Positions 1 through 8,099 of a DNA stretch of 62,057 bases are shown here, piece after piece. The notes beneath the pieces were generated by a model that did no database searches, was not told where the DNA came from, and was given only the letters and a program-made list of their open reading frames with translations. This stretch comes from CAYONP01 sp964405335 (GTDB lineage: Bacteria; Armatimonadota; UBA10988), in assembly GCA_964405335.1 (NCBI GenBank), contig CAYONP010000024.1, positions 1 to 62,057 on the forward strand. The letters are read 5' to 3'. Within the stretch, counting starts at the first letter, position 1. Every line of letters begins with the position of its first letter. Position numbers and translations under genes: made by a program.

Positions 1-84
1 GGGGGCCGTTGGAGAGCGTGTCGCCGGCCAGTCGGCGGGCGGGGACGCCCGCGCTCCGTGGCTCACCAACCGCTGCGACCCCCG

Positions 85-113
85 TTGACACGGAGCGATC
101 CGCCGATGAAAAT
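85..113 (+). promoter_or_regulatory. Candidate sigma70-type promoter of lpxB
   Basis: TTGACA (85-90) is followed after 17 nt by GAAAAT (108-113). Initiation near 120 would leave a very short leader containing AGGAG (121-125) just before the chosen lpxB ATG at 129. The -35 is perfect and the -10 is only partial. No gene is visible in bases 1-84. Confidence 0.4.
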
Positions 114-128
114 CCGGCCGAGGAGCCC

Positions 129-1265
129 ATGCCGCTGCGCATCTTGATCGTCGCCGGCGACCACTCGGGCGACGCCCACGCCGCCGAACTCGCGCTCGAA
201 CTGCGCCGCCGGCGGCCCGACATCATGCTGTACGGCTACGGCGGCGCGGCGATGCGTGACGCCGAAATCGAGCTCTCGTTCGATCTGCCCGCCCTCAGCG
301 CCATCGGGCTGTGGGAGGTGCTGCCCAAGATCCTGCCCGCCCGCGCCGCCCACCGGCGCCTCTGCGCCGCGGTCGCCGCCGAGCCGCCCGACGCCGCCGT
401 GCTGGTCGACTGCGGGGCCTTCAACCTGCCGCTCGGACGGCGGCTGAAGGAACTCGGCGTGCCGGTCCTCGGTTACTTCCCGCCGGGCAGTTGGAGCGGC
501 TCAGCGCGGCGCGCGGCTGCCGTCATGGCCGCCTATGACGCCGTCGCCACGCCGTTCGCGCAGGCACTGCCTGCTTACGGGGCGGCGGGCTTCCGCGCTG
601 AGCACGTCGGCCATCCCGCGGTCGAGGCAATCCGCGAGCGTTGGCCCGACGGCGCCTCGCGAGCCGAACCGCCGACCCTCGCCCTGCTGCCCGGCAGCCG
701 GCCGCCGGAGGTGCGCTACATGCTGCCGGCCATGCTCGCCGCCGCACGACTGGCTCGCGCCGAGCTGCCCGAATTGCGGGTCCGTGTCTCGCGGGCAGCC
801 AGCCAACCCGCCGCCCGCCTGGAGCGCCTGATTGCCCGCAGCGGCCTGCCGGCGGAGGTGGTCGCCGGCCGGGCCGCGCTCGACGGCGCCACCGCGGCGT
901 TGGTCAAGAGCGGCACCATCACGCTCGAGGCCGCGGCGATGCGCGTGCCGCTGGTCTGTCTCTACCGTGGCAGTCTGGCGACCGGACTGGTCGCCGCGCT
1001 CTATTACTGGCCGCGGCCGAAGTACTGGGCAATGCCGAACGTGCTGGCGCAGGCGCCGATCGTCCCGCAGCTCGTGCAGTGGCAAGCGAACCCACGCCAG
1101 CTAGCGGCCGAGGTGCTGCCGCTGCTCCGCGACACGCCGGCGCGCCGGGCGATGCTCGAGGCACTCGACCAGGTCACCGCGCCGCTGGCCGGCCGGAGCG
1201 CGGTCGCCCGCACGGCCGATCTGCTCGACGAGCTGCTCAGCCGCGGCAGCCCAGCGCCTGCATGA
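129..1265 (+). CDS. lpxB: Lipid-A-disaccharide synthase
   Basis: GT19 glycosyltransferase that joins UDP-2,3-diacylglucosamine to lipid X at the inner membrane to make the lipid A disaccharide. The 378-residue length fits the family. Visible signatures are an N-terminal SGD (13-15), a GHP at 161-163, PGSR at 188-191 and a SGTITLE segment near 263. The ATG at 129 is chosen because AGGAG lies just upstream and the family begins right before the first beta strand (MPLRILIVAG). An in-frame ATG at 9 would add 40 residues unlike LpxB. It implies an LPS-bearing outer membrane. No other lpx gene is present here. The 3' end overlaps the convergent neighbour by 29 bp. Confidence 0.9.
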   Translation: MPLRILIVAGDHSGDAHAAELALELRRRRPDIMLYGYGGAAMRDAEIELSFDLPALSAIGLWEVLPKILPARAAHRRLCAAVAAEPPDAAVLVDCGAFNLPLGRRLKELGVPVLGYFPPGSWSGSARRAAAVMAAYDAVATPFAQALPAYGAAGFRAEHVGHPAVEAIRERWPDGASRAEPPTLALLPGSRPPEVRYMLPAMLAAARLARAELPELRVRVSRAASQPAARLERLIARSGLPAEVVAGRAALDGATAALVKSGTITLEAAAMRVPLVCLYRGSLATGLVAALYYWPRPKYWAMPNVLAQAPIVPQLVQWQANPRQLAAEVLPLLRDTPARRAMLEALDQVTAPLAGRSAVARTADLLDELLSRGSPAPA

Positions 1266-2061
1266 TCTGGTCGGTCGCGTCGTAGGCTTCCTCGACCCAG
1301 GCCTCGATGTTGTCCGGGTCGGGCGAGTACTCCAGCTCGATGCTGACCACGCCGTCATAGCCGGTGTCGCGGATGGCCGCCAGGTAGTCTCCGATTGGTG
1401 TCACGCCGCGGCCGGGTGGCAGGTCGCCGTGGACCTTGCCGTCGCAGTCGCTGAGGTGGACGTGCTCGATCAGGCCCTTCAGCCGGGCCACCTCGGCCGG
1501 CGGCGTGCCGACCAGGTGGAGGTGCGAGATGTCGCAGTTGGCGCGCACCACGCTGGGCAGGCCGACGTCGGCGACGAACCGCGTCATGGTCTCGACGCTG
1601 TTGATCAGGCTGAGCCGGAAGGGCTCGAGTTCGAGGGCGATCCTGAGCCCCAGGCTGCGCGCCTGCTCGCCGAGCTTGTGGACATTGGCCACGCCGGTGG
1701 CCCACTGCTCGTCCGGCGGGATGACCTCCTGCTGCCACAGATACTCGCCGATGACCAGCAGCAGGTTGCTCGCCCCGAGCGCGGCGCAGAGGTCGAGGTA
1801 GCGGTTGCAGCGGTGGAGGTGGAAGCGCTGCACGCTGGGGTTGAAGTCGATCAGGCCGACGGCGACGCAGCAGACCGAGACGATGGGCAGCTCGCACTCG
1901 GCAGCGGTGTCGAGGATGAGCTGCGTCTCGGTCTCAGTCAGGTCGAGCGGATCGGCGAAGATATCGAGGGTATCGAAGCCGATCTCTTTCGTCTTGCGGA
2001 TGCCGAAGGCGGTGTCGCGCCCGGTCTGCGCCCAGGCGGAGTTGATCAGGCCGAGTTTCAC
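1237..2061 (-). CDS. Sugar phosphate isomerase/epimerase (xylose isomerase-like TIM barrel)
   Basis: A 274-residue protein of the AP-endonuclease-2/xylose-isomerase-like barrel family. It starts with the typical first strand (MKLGLINSAW) and carries the metal-ligand-type segments ELEPF, CDISHLHL, HVHLSDCDGK and SIELEY at the expected barrel spacing. Such proteins isomerise or epimerise sugars or cyclitols, but the substrate cannot be read from sequence. It is monocistronic, with its 3' end overlapping lpxB tail to tail. The next gene upstream on this strand (M48 peptidase) ends 57 bp away. Confidence 0.8.
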   Translation of the reverse strand: MKLGLINSAWAQTGRDTAFGIRKTKEIGFDTLDIFADPLDLTETETQLILDTAAECELPIVSVCCVAVGLIDFNPSVQRFHLHRCNRYLDLCAALGASNLLLVIGEYLWQQEVIPPDEQWATGVANVHKLGEQARSLGLRIALELEPFRLSLINSVETMTRFVADVGLPSVVRANCDISHLHLVGTPPAEVARLKGLIEHVHLSDCDGKVHGDLPPGRGVTPIGDYLAAIRDTGYDGVVSIELEYSPDPDNIEAWVEEAYDATDQIMQALGCRG

Positions 2062-2118
2062 CGTGCTGCTCCCGCGCGATGGGGGCGGGTTCGGCAGACG
2101 GTCGATCGATCCTGCGGC

Positions 2119-4002
2119 TCACACGATCCGCGACCCGCGCACGCGTTGGATCCGCCAGTCGAAGAGCGGCGCGAAGTGGCCGATCGTCGCGACGTAGCGC
2201 CAGCACGGCTGCGGCCAGGCCGGCTCGTCGATCAGCTCCTGCACCAGCGTGTCGGTGGCGCCGCTGGTCAGGCCGTCGGCCAGGCGGACCAGCAGCAGGT
2301 AGCTCGGCTCCTGCGGCAAGTGACGCACCAGCCGCCGGACCAGCCAGGCCGCGCGGACGTCGGGCCGCGCGCGGAGCGCGGCGATCAGCTTGTCCAGCTC
2401 GCCGTCGTCCATGGCGTGGCCGGCGATGCGGGTCAACTCGTGCGGCTTCGCCCGCCGTTCGGCATCGGCCGCGGCGATGGTGTCCAGCGCTTCGCCCCAG
2501 CGGCGCCGGACCTCGGCCGACTCGTCGCCGCGGCCCTGTTCGTCGAGCCAGGCCGATTCGTAGTCGCAGGCCTGCGGCTCGCCGCGTGGGCCGTGCAGCC
2601 GCAGGCGGCGCAGTGGCTCGGCGATTGCCGGGTCGCCGCGCTCGTAGCAGATCCGCGCCAGCTCGCTGTTGGCGCCGAAGTGCTTCTCGTCCAGGGCAAT
2701 CAACGCCTCATAGCGGGGGATGGCCGCGTCGTCGTCGCGGTGGTAGCGGGTCAGGTTGGCGTGCTCCCACGCCTCCTCCAGCTCCAGTGGCGCTTCGGCG
2801 GCCTTGGCGTCCAGCTCGTCCAGCCGCTCGCGCGTACGCTGGTACCAGACGAATCGATCGTCCCACGAGCCGGAGGTCGCCTCGCGGTAATGCTCTTCGA
2901 ACTTGGTCCGCAGCGCCTCGAGCCCATCACCGAACAGCTCCATTGCCGCGGTGACCGGCACGGGCGCGCAGGCCAGCCGGGCCAGCGACTCGTCGGCGGC
3001 GATGCCCAGCGCGGCGATGCGATCGACCAGGCACGGGTGCGAGTCGAAGGCCTGCGTCTGGCGCGTGCAGAGCGCGCGGAACCAGCGCTCGCGCCGCTCG
3101 GGGTCGGGTTCGCCGGCGGCGACGGCGGCCAGTTCGGGCCAGAAGCCCTTGGGCATCTGCGGCCGCTCCTTTGCTTGCTCCCACAGCTCATGCCAGAAGC
3201 CCTCTTCGAGGGTGCGGTGCATGAGCAGTTCGCGGACCAGGCCGATGGCGGTCGCCTGGTCGCCTGCGACCAGCCGACTGGCCTGGTCGGCAAGATACTC
3301 GTGGTTGCGCCGCAGCACGGTGCTGAAGGCCGCGAAGTAGGGCTGGAAGCGGTCGAAGAACCAGCGGAAGGCGCGGGCAACGAGGTGTCCGTCGCCGCGC
3401 CACTGCTCGAGCAACTGCGCCCAGGTCCGGTCAACTCGGTAGAGCCAGCAGCCGAACGCCCCGTCGCGCCGCGAGAAGTGGGCCAACTCGTGGGCCAGCA
3501 CCGAGGCGAACTGCTCGCGGGTGAGGCACTCGAGCAGCGGCAGGCCGATGACCAGGGTCGAGTCGTACCAGCCGAGCCCGCCGGTCCGAGGTCGCTCGGC
3601 GGCCGAGCAGTTGAGTCGCGGGTCGACCACCACGCGGCCGGGCCGGCGGGCGCGCAGGACGGCCGCGATGCGGTCGAGTTCGTCGAACAGCAGCGGCGCG
3701 TCGTCGCGGGCGAGCGGCATGCCGGCCACGTCGTCGTACTCGATGCGCAGCGCGCGCACCGCCGCGGCCAGGCCGATGCCGAGCACCACCAGCGCGTAGA
3801 TCAGCCCGACGGCGAGGTTCGGCTGCACCGCGATCATGGCAAAGGCGACGACCAGCGCGCCGGTGATGCCGGCCAGCACCAGCACCACGTAGGCATAGCC
3901 AACGGCGGCCAGGCAGCCGACGCGGACGCGGTACCAGCCGGGGTGCCGCGCGGCCGAGCGCTCGAGCCGCCGGACCAGTCGTTCGGTGTCGGAGTACTTC
4001 AT
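2119..4002 (-). CDS. M48-family membrane metallopeptidase with TPR-like C-terminus
   Basis: Predicted zinc peptidase of about 627 residues. Two hydrophobic segments near residues 30-80 are followed by the HELAH zinc motif (about 171-175) and a NHEYLAD segment that supplies the third ligand in M48 enzymes. The C-terminal half is helical and rich in paired short helices resembling tetratricopeptide units. The start at 4002 (MKYSDTERL) is preferred over an upstream ATG at 4035 because the first 11 residues of the longer form look like read-through. It is divergent from the DUF58 operon, with about 170 bp between the starts. The role is probably membrane protein quality control (inference). Confidence 0.75.
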   Translation of the reverse strand: MKYSDTERLVRRLERSAARHPGWYRVRVGCLAAVGYAYVVLVLAGITGALVVAFAMIAVQPNLAVGLIYALVVLGIGLAAAVRALRIEYDDVAGMPLARDDAPLLFDELDRIAAVLRARRPGRVVVDPRLNCSAAERPRTGGLGWYDSTLVIGLPLLECLTREQFASVLAHELAHFSRRDGAFGCWLYRVDRTWAQLLEQWRGDGHLVARAFRWFFDRFQPYFAAFSTVLRRNHEYLADQASRLVAGDQATAIGLVRELLMHRTLEEGFWHELWEQAKERPQMPKGFWPELAAVAAGEPDPERRERWFRALCTRQTQAFDSHPCLVDRIAALGIAADESLARLACAPVPVTAAMELFGDGLEALRTKFEEHYREATSGSWDDRFVWYQRTRERLDELDAKAAEAPLELEEAWEHANLTRYHRDDDAAIPRYEALIALDEKHFGANSELARICYERGDPAIAEPLRRLRLHGPRGEPQACDYESAWLDEQGRGDESAEVRRRWGEALDTIAAADAERRAKPHELTRIAGHAMDDGELDKLIAALRARPDVRAAWLVRRLVRHLPQEPSYLLLVRLADGLTSGATDTLVQELIDEPAWPQPCWRYVATIGHFAPLFDWRIQRVRGSRIV

Positions 4003-4171
4003 GACAGGACCACACGCGGCGGGTTCGGCGGCCATCGACCGGCCTCCTGCCGCCGCGCACGGCCATCAAGACCGAACTGGGGAGGTGGAAAGTGCCCAGC
4101 CAGGTGAGTCTGCGCGGGCGGCCCCATTGACGCCCGCCGCGCGCGCGCATACAACATCCCCGGAGCACCCG

Positions 4172-5455
4172 TTGGCCCGCCTGCGCTGGATCGGTCTCTG
4201 CTGCCTGCTCCTCGCGCTGAGCTACTTCCTGCGCGTCGGCTTCTTCACCTTCGCGCTCTATGTTGCCCTGGCGCTGATCCTCTCGTCACGGCTGATGACC
4301 GGTCACTCGCTGGGCAAGGTCACACATCAGCGACACTGCGAGGTCGAGCGCGCCCGCATCGGCGACGAGATCGAGGTCCGCGTCGAGGTGCGTCATACCG
4401 GCTGGTGGCCCATCCCCTGGCTGCTGCTCGACGACCTGACCCCCGCCGGACTGCCGCGCCAGGGCGACTCGACCCGCGTCACCATCATGCGCCCGCAGCA
4501 GCGTCTGAGCCTGCGCTACCGGCTGCGCGCGGTGCGGCGCGGGTACCACCAGCTCGGGCCGCTGCTGCTGGAGACCGGCGACCTGTTCGGCCTGGTGCGC
4601 AAGTTCGAGGCGGGCGAGCGAGCGCACTACGTCACCGTGCACCCCGAGATTGTGCCCATCGGGGGCTATGATGTGACCGGTCCGCGGCCGGTCGGCGAGG
4701 TGCGCGTCGATCGACGCATCTTCGAGGATCCGACCCGCCTGCGCGGCGTGCGCGACTATCAGCCGGGCGACAAGCTGACCCGCATCCACTGGCGCGCCTC
4801 GGCACGCTGCGGCGTGTTGCAGACCAAGATCTACGAACCGTCGACACAGGTCGGCGCGCTGCTGGTGCTCGACATGTATGCCCCGGCCTATGAAGACAAG
4901 GCGACCTTCGAGCGGAGCGAGCTGGCGGTCACCTGTGCCGCCTCGCTGGCGCACTACATCGCCACGGCGAACCAGCAGGTCGGGTTCATCTCGAACGGTC
5001 GCGACGCGGCCGACCGGGCACGGCGGGACGAGATCAAGTTCGAGGCGGGCAGTCGCTGGCAGGCGCTGCGCCTGGCCCAGATGCGCGTAGAGTCGGACCG
5101 CCTGCGGCCGTTCGAGGTTGCCGTCGGCCGGGGTCAGATGGTCCTCGGTCGGCTGCTCGACGCGACGGCGCGGGTCGAGTTGAGCGACTTCCAGAGCGTC
5201 GGCCGGATGCTCATGCGCGAGTATCCCCGCCTGCCGCGCGATGTCTCGACGATTGTGATCACGCCGCGGGTCGACCGCGAGCTGGTCGAGGCGGTCAGCG
5301 CGATGAAGCGGTCGGGCTTTGCCATGAGCGTCATGGTGGTGGCCAACAGCGCCGGGCACGACGCGACGCAGGGCCAGTTGCTGGCCGCCGGCGCGCGGAC
5401 CTACAACCTGGTCGGCAAGCACTCGCTGGCCGGCCTGGCTGCGGTGCGGCTATGA
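4172..5455 (+). CDS. DUF58 domain protein
   Basis: About 427 residues. Two N-terminal membrane helices precede a beta-rich region and the DUF58 signature YQPGDKLTRIHWRASAR, followed by a von-Willebrand-like fold (LLVLDMY). DUF58 proteins usually pair with MoxR AAA ATPases and transglutaminase/DUF4129 membrane proteins. No MoxR gene is present here, but the DUF4129 partner follows with a 4-bp ATGA overlap. A TTG start at 4172 is chosen because GGAG (4162-4165) sits 6 nt upstream and the protein then begins just before its first helix. An ATG at 3986 would overlap the divergent peptidase gene and add an unstructured leader. Confidence 0.75.
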   Translation: MARLRWIGLCCLLLALSYFLRVGFFTFALYVALALILSSRLMTGHSLGKVTHQRHCEVERARIGDEIEVRVEVRHTGWWPIPWLLLDDLTPAGLPRQGDSTRVTIMRPQQRLSLRYRLRAVRRGYHQLGPLLLETGDLFGLVRKFEAGERAHYVTVHPEIVPIGGYDVTGPRPVGEVRVDRRIFEDPTRLRGVRDYQPGDKLTRIHWRASARCGVLQTKIYEPSTQVGALLVLDMYAPAYEDKATFERSELAVTCAASLAHYIATANQQVGFISNGRDAADRARRDEIKFEAGSRWQALRLAQMRVESDRLRPFEVAVGRGQMVLGRLLDATARVELSDFQSVGRMLMREYPRLPRDVSTIVITPRVDRELVEAVSAMKRSGFAMSVMVVANSAGHDATQGQLLAAGARTYNLVGKHSLAGLAAVRL

Positions 5456-7179
5456 GAATCACCCGTGAGTTCGAGCCGGCGGCCGACCCGGCGTTCTTTC
5501 AGGAGACACCGCGCCGGGCCGACTGGGACCCGTTGGTCGACGTCTTCCTGCCGCTCGCGCTTTACCTCATGTTGGCCAGCCTGGTCTGGTTTCTGATTGA
5601 CGTGCAGGCGGCGCTGGCCGAGGGGCCGACGCGGCTGCTGCGCTGGGTGTTCGGCTTCTTCATGCTCGCGGTGGTCGGCATCGCCCGCATCAAGGCGCGC
5701 GAGGGAATGGCCAGCGCGTCGCTCTACGGCGTGCTGCTGCTCGGCACCATGGGCCTATTCGGCTACTTCTACAGCTTCGGCGGCGGGGCCTTCGGCGGCG
5801 GCTTCGGTGGCGGCAGTCCGGTCGTCTCGTTGGGGCTCAACTACCTGATCATCGGCTTCATCTGGTGGGCCGGCAACTACATCACCGACCGCACGACCGT
5901 CGATCCGAACAGCACCGAGGTGCAGCAGAGCGGGCTGCTCTCGAGCGAGGAGTGGGCCGCCGAAGGCGACCGCGCCGCGGCGGTGCGCCGGCGGCCGCAC
6001 CCCGGCCGCGCGGTGATGGTCTTGTCGGCCTGCGCGGCGGTCATCTTCGGGCTGGGCCACGGGCCGGTGCAGGCCGATCCGGTGTTCCGCACGCACGCCT
6101 TCCTCTGCATGCAGGTGTTCTGCGCCTCGGCGCTGGTGGTGCTGGCGATGAGCGCGCTGAGCGGCCTGAGCGTCTATGCCCGGATGCGTGGCACGCGGCT
6201 GCCGATGGCCGTAACCGGGCTCTGGATCCTGCTCGCCTTCCCGCTCGCCGCGCTGCTGGTCGTCTTCGCCAACGTGGCGCCTCGGCTCGAGCCGCGCGAG
6301 GGGAGCTGGCTGCCGCGCGTGCCCGAGGTGATCGAACGGCTGACTACCCGGCTCGACGACGCGCCGGTCGAGGGCTTCCGCCGCGCCGAGGATTCGTCGG
6401 CGACGCATCGCGGCAGTGGCAGCCAGGCTCAGGACGAGCCGGGCGGGCCGCGCGCCGCCGGCGAGGATGGGCGCCAGGAGGGAGGCGACGAACCCGGCGC
6501 CGAGCAGGGCGAGGGCGATGCCGTCGGTGGCGAGGAGTCCGGCGGCGACGCGGGCGAGGGGCAGGGCGGCGAGGGTGGCGAGGGCGGCGAGGAGGGGGAG
6601 CAGCAGGAGCCGAGGCGCGAGGGCGGCGAAGACGGCGAGCAGGGCCGCGAGCGCCGACCGGATTCGCTCCGCCCGCCGGATGCCGCCGCGGCCGGCTCGC
6701 TGCTGGCCAACCTGCTCAAGCTCGCCGGAATCGTGCTGGCGGTGGTCGTCGCGTTCTTTGTGCTGCGCGCGCTGGCGCGGCTGTTGCGCGGCCTGAAGCT
6801 GCCCGGCCTGCCGGCCTGGCTGCGCCGCCGCGAGCGCGAGACGCCGGGCCCGACGCGCGATCCGTTCGTCGATCCGTTCGGACCGCGTTCACCGCTGCGC
6901 GGCCGGCCGCCGGTCGAGGTGGTGCGGCATGTCTACCGCGCCTTTGGTGCCTACTGTGAGTTGATCGGCTGCCCGCGGCGGCCCGACCTGACGGCCCACG
7001 AGTTCCTCCACGAGCTGCCGCCGTCGACCGATTCGTGGCGGACCGAAATCCGCGAGCTGACCGACCTCTATGCCGCGGCCGAGTACACGCCGACCAGCGT
7101 CGATGAAGCGGCGCTCGACGAACTACGGCCGATCTGGGCGCGCCTGATGCGCGCGGTGAGCGAGTACCGCGGGCGATGA
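5452..7179 (+). CDS. DUF4129 domain membrane protein with acidic linker
   Basis: A 575-residue integral membrane protein. Hydrophobic segments lie near residues 31-50, 63-83, 90-108, 130-145, 186-205, 217-240 and 252-275. A Gly/Glu-rich low-complexity linker covers roughly 320-405, then one more membrane helix (416-440) and a C-terminal DUF4129 domain (about 475-570) with the YCELIGCPRRPDLTAHEFL and LTDLYAAAEYTP elements. It is translationally coupled to the DUF58 gene upstream and overlaps the NDP-sugar reductase downstream by 4 bp. The pair resembles DUF58/DUF4129 envelope modules minus the ATPase and transglutaminase. Its precise function is unknown. Confidence 0.7.
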   Translation: MRITREFEPAADPAFFQETPRRADWDPLVDVFLPLALYLMLASLVWFLIDVQAALAEGPTRLLRWVFGFFMLAVVGIARIKAREGMASASLYGVLLLGTMGLFGYFYSFGGGAFGGGFGGGSPVVSLGLNYLIIGFIWWAGNYITDRTTVDPNSTEVQQSGLLSSEEWAAEGDRAAAVRRRPHPGRAVMVLSACAAVIFGLGHGPVQADPVFRTHAFLCMQVFCASALVVLAMSALSGLSVYARMRGTRLPMAVTGLWILLAFPLAALLVVFANVAPRLEPREGSWLPRVPEVIERLTTRLDDAPVEGFRRAEDSSATHRGSGSQAQDEPGGPRAAGEDGRQEGGDEPGAEQGEGDAVGGEESGGDAGEGQGGEGGEGGEEGEQQEPRREGGEDGEQGRERRPDSLRPPDAAAAGSLLANLLKLAGIVLAVVVAFFVLRALARLLRGLKLPGLPAWLRRRERETPGPTRDPFVDPFGPRSPLRGRPPVEVVRHVYRAFGAYCELIGCPRRPDLTAHEFLHELPPSTDSWRTEIRELTDLYAAAEYTPTSVDEAALDELRPIWARLMRAVSEYRGR

Positions 7180-8099
7180 TCTGCCTGGTCACCGGCGCCG
7201 GAGGGTTTGCCGGGCGGCACCTGGTCGCCCTGCTCGAGGCCGAGGGCGAGCAGGTGCTCGGCGTCGGCCGGCCGGGCAACGGACCGGGGCTCATCCCCCT
7301 CGAGCTGACCGACGGCCCGGCGGTCGCCGCGCTGCTGCGCGAGGTGCGGCCCGAGCGGATCTACCACCTCGCCGCCGATTCGTCGCCGCGGGCCTCGCTC
7401 GACCGGCCGGTCGAGACCATCGCCAACAACCTGGGCAGCACCGCCGCGATTCTCTACGGCGCCGCCTCGCTCGAGCCGATGCCGCGGGTGCTGGTGGTCA
7501 CCTCGAGCGAAATCTACGGCGCGCCCGACCTGCCCGCGACGTTGACCGAAGTGCAGCCGCCGGCGCCGACCACGCCGTATGCCTTCAGCAAGCTCGCCTG
7601 CTCGGCCCTGGCGCGGCACCTGCACGAGACGCGCGGCCTGCCGGTGGTCGAGGCGCGGCCGTTCAACCACATCGGGCCGGGGCAGGCGCGCGGCTTTGTG
7701 GTGCCCGACTTCGCCTCGCAGATCGCCGAGATTGCCGCCGGCCGGGCCAAACCGCGGCTGCGCGTCGGCGATCTGTCGGCGCGCAAGGACTTCACCGACG
7801 TGCGCGATATCGTCCGCGGCTACGTCAGCCTGGCCGAGCGCGGCCGGCCGGGCGAGATTTACCACCTCTGCTCGGGCAGCGGCACCGCCGTGCGCGAACT
7901 CCTCGCCACGCTGCTCGAGCTGTCGGGCCTGCAAGTACAGGTCGAACTCGATCAGAAGCTGGCCAATGCCGGCCGGACGCCTACGGTGGTCGGGTGCAGC
8001 GAAAAGATTCGGCACGAGCTGGGCTGGGAGCCGCGCATCGAGCTGCGCCAGACGCTGGCCGACGTGCTGGCGGAGTGGCGCGAGCGGATCACTCCCTGA
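7176..8099 (+). CDS. NAD-dependent epimerase/dehydratase, GDP-4-keto-6-deoxy-mannose reductase type
   Basis: A 307-residue extended SDR. It has an N-terminal Rossmann motif (TGAGGFAG), a SSEIYG segment carrying the catalytic Ser, YAFSK with the Tyr-x3-Lys pair, and RPFNHIGPGQ, which is characteristic of RMD-type reductases that make GDP-rhamnose from GDP-4-keto-6-deoxymannose. The substrate is inferred from that motif only. It is the third gene of the DUF58 operon (ATGA overlap) and its 3' end overlaps the convergent CDF gene by 11 bp. Confidence 0.8.
   Translation: MICLVTGAGGFAGRHLVALLEAEGEQVLGVGRPGNGPGLIPLELTDGPAVAALLREVRPERIYHLAADSSPRASLDRPVETIANNLGSTAAILYGAASLEPMPRVLVVTSSEIYGAPDLPATLTEVQPPAPTTPYAFSKLACSALARHLHETRGLPVVEARPFNHIGPGQARGFVVPDFASQIAEIAAGRAKPRLRVGDLSARKDFTDVRDIVRGYVSLAERGRPGEIYHLCSGSGTAVRELLATLLELSGLQVQVELDQKLANAGRTPTVVGCSEKIRHELGWEPRIELRQTLADVLAEWRERITP

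Noticed and set aside
9..128. N-terminal 40-residue extension of LpxB
   Set aside because: Absent from the family; ATG 129 has a ribosome site and matches the natural start.
1429..4107. Long plus-strand reading frame of about 890 codons
   Set aside because: Antisense to the sugar isomerase and M48 peptidase genes. In DNA this GC-rich, long antisense frames are expected; it has no recognisable domain.
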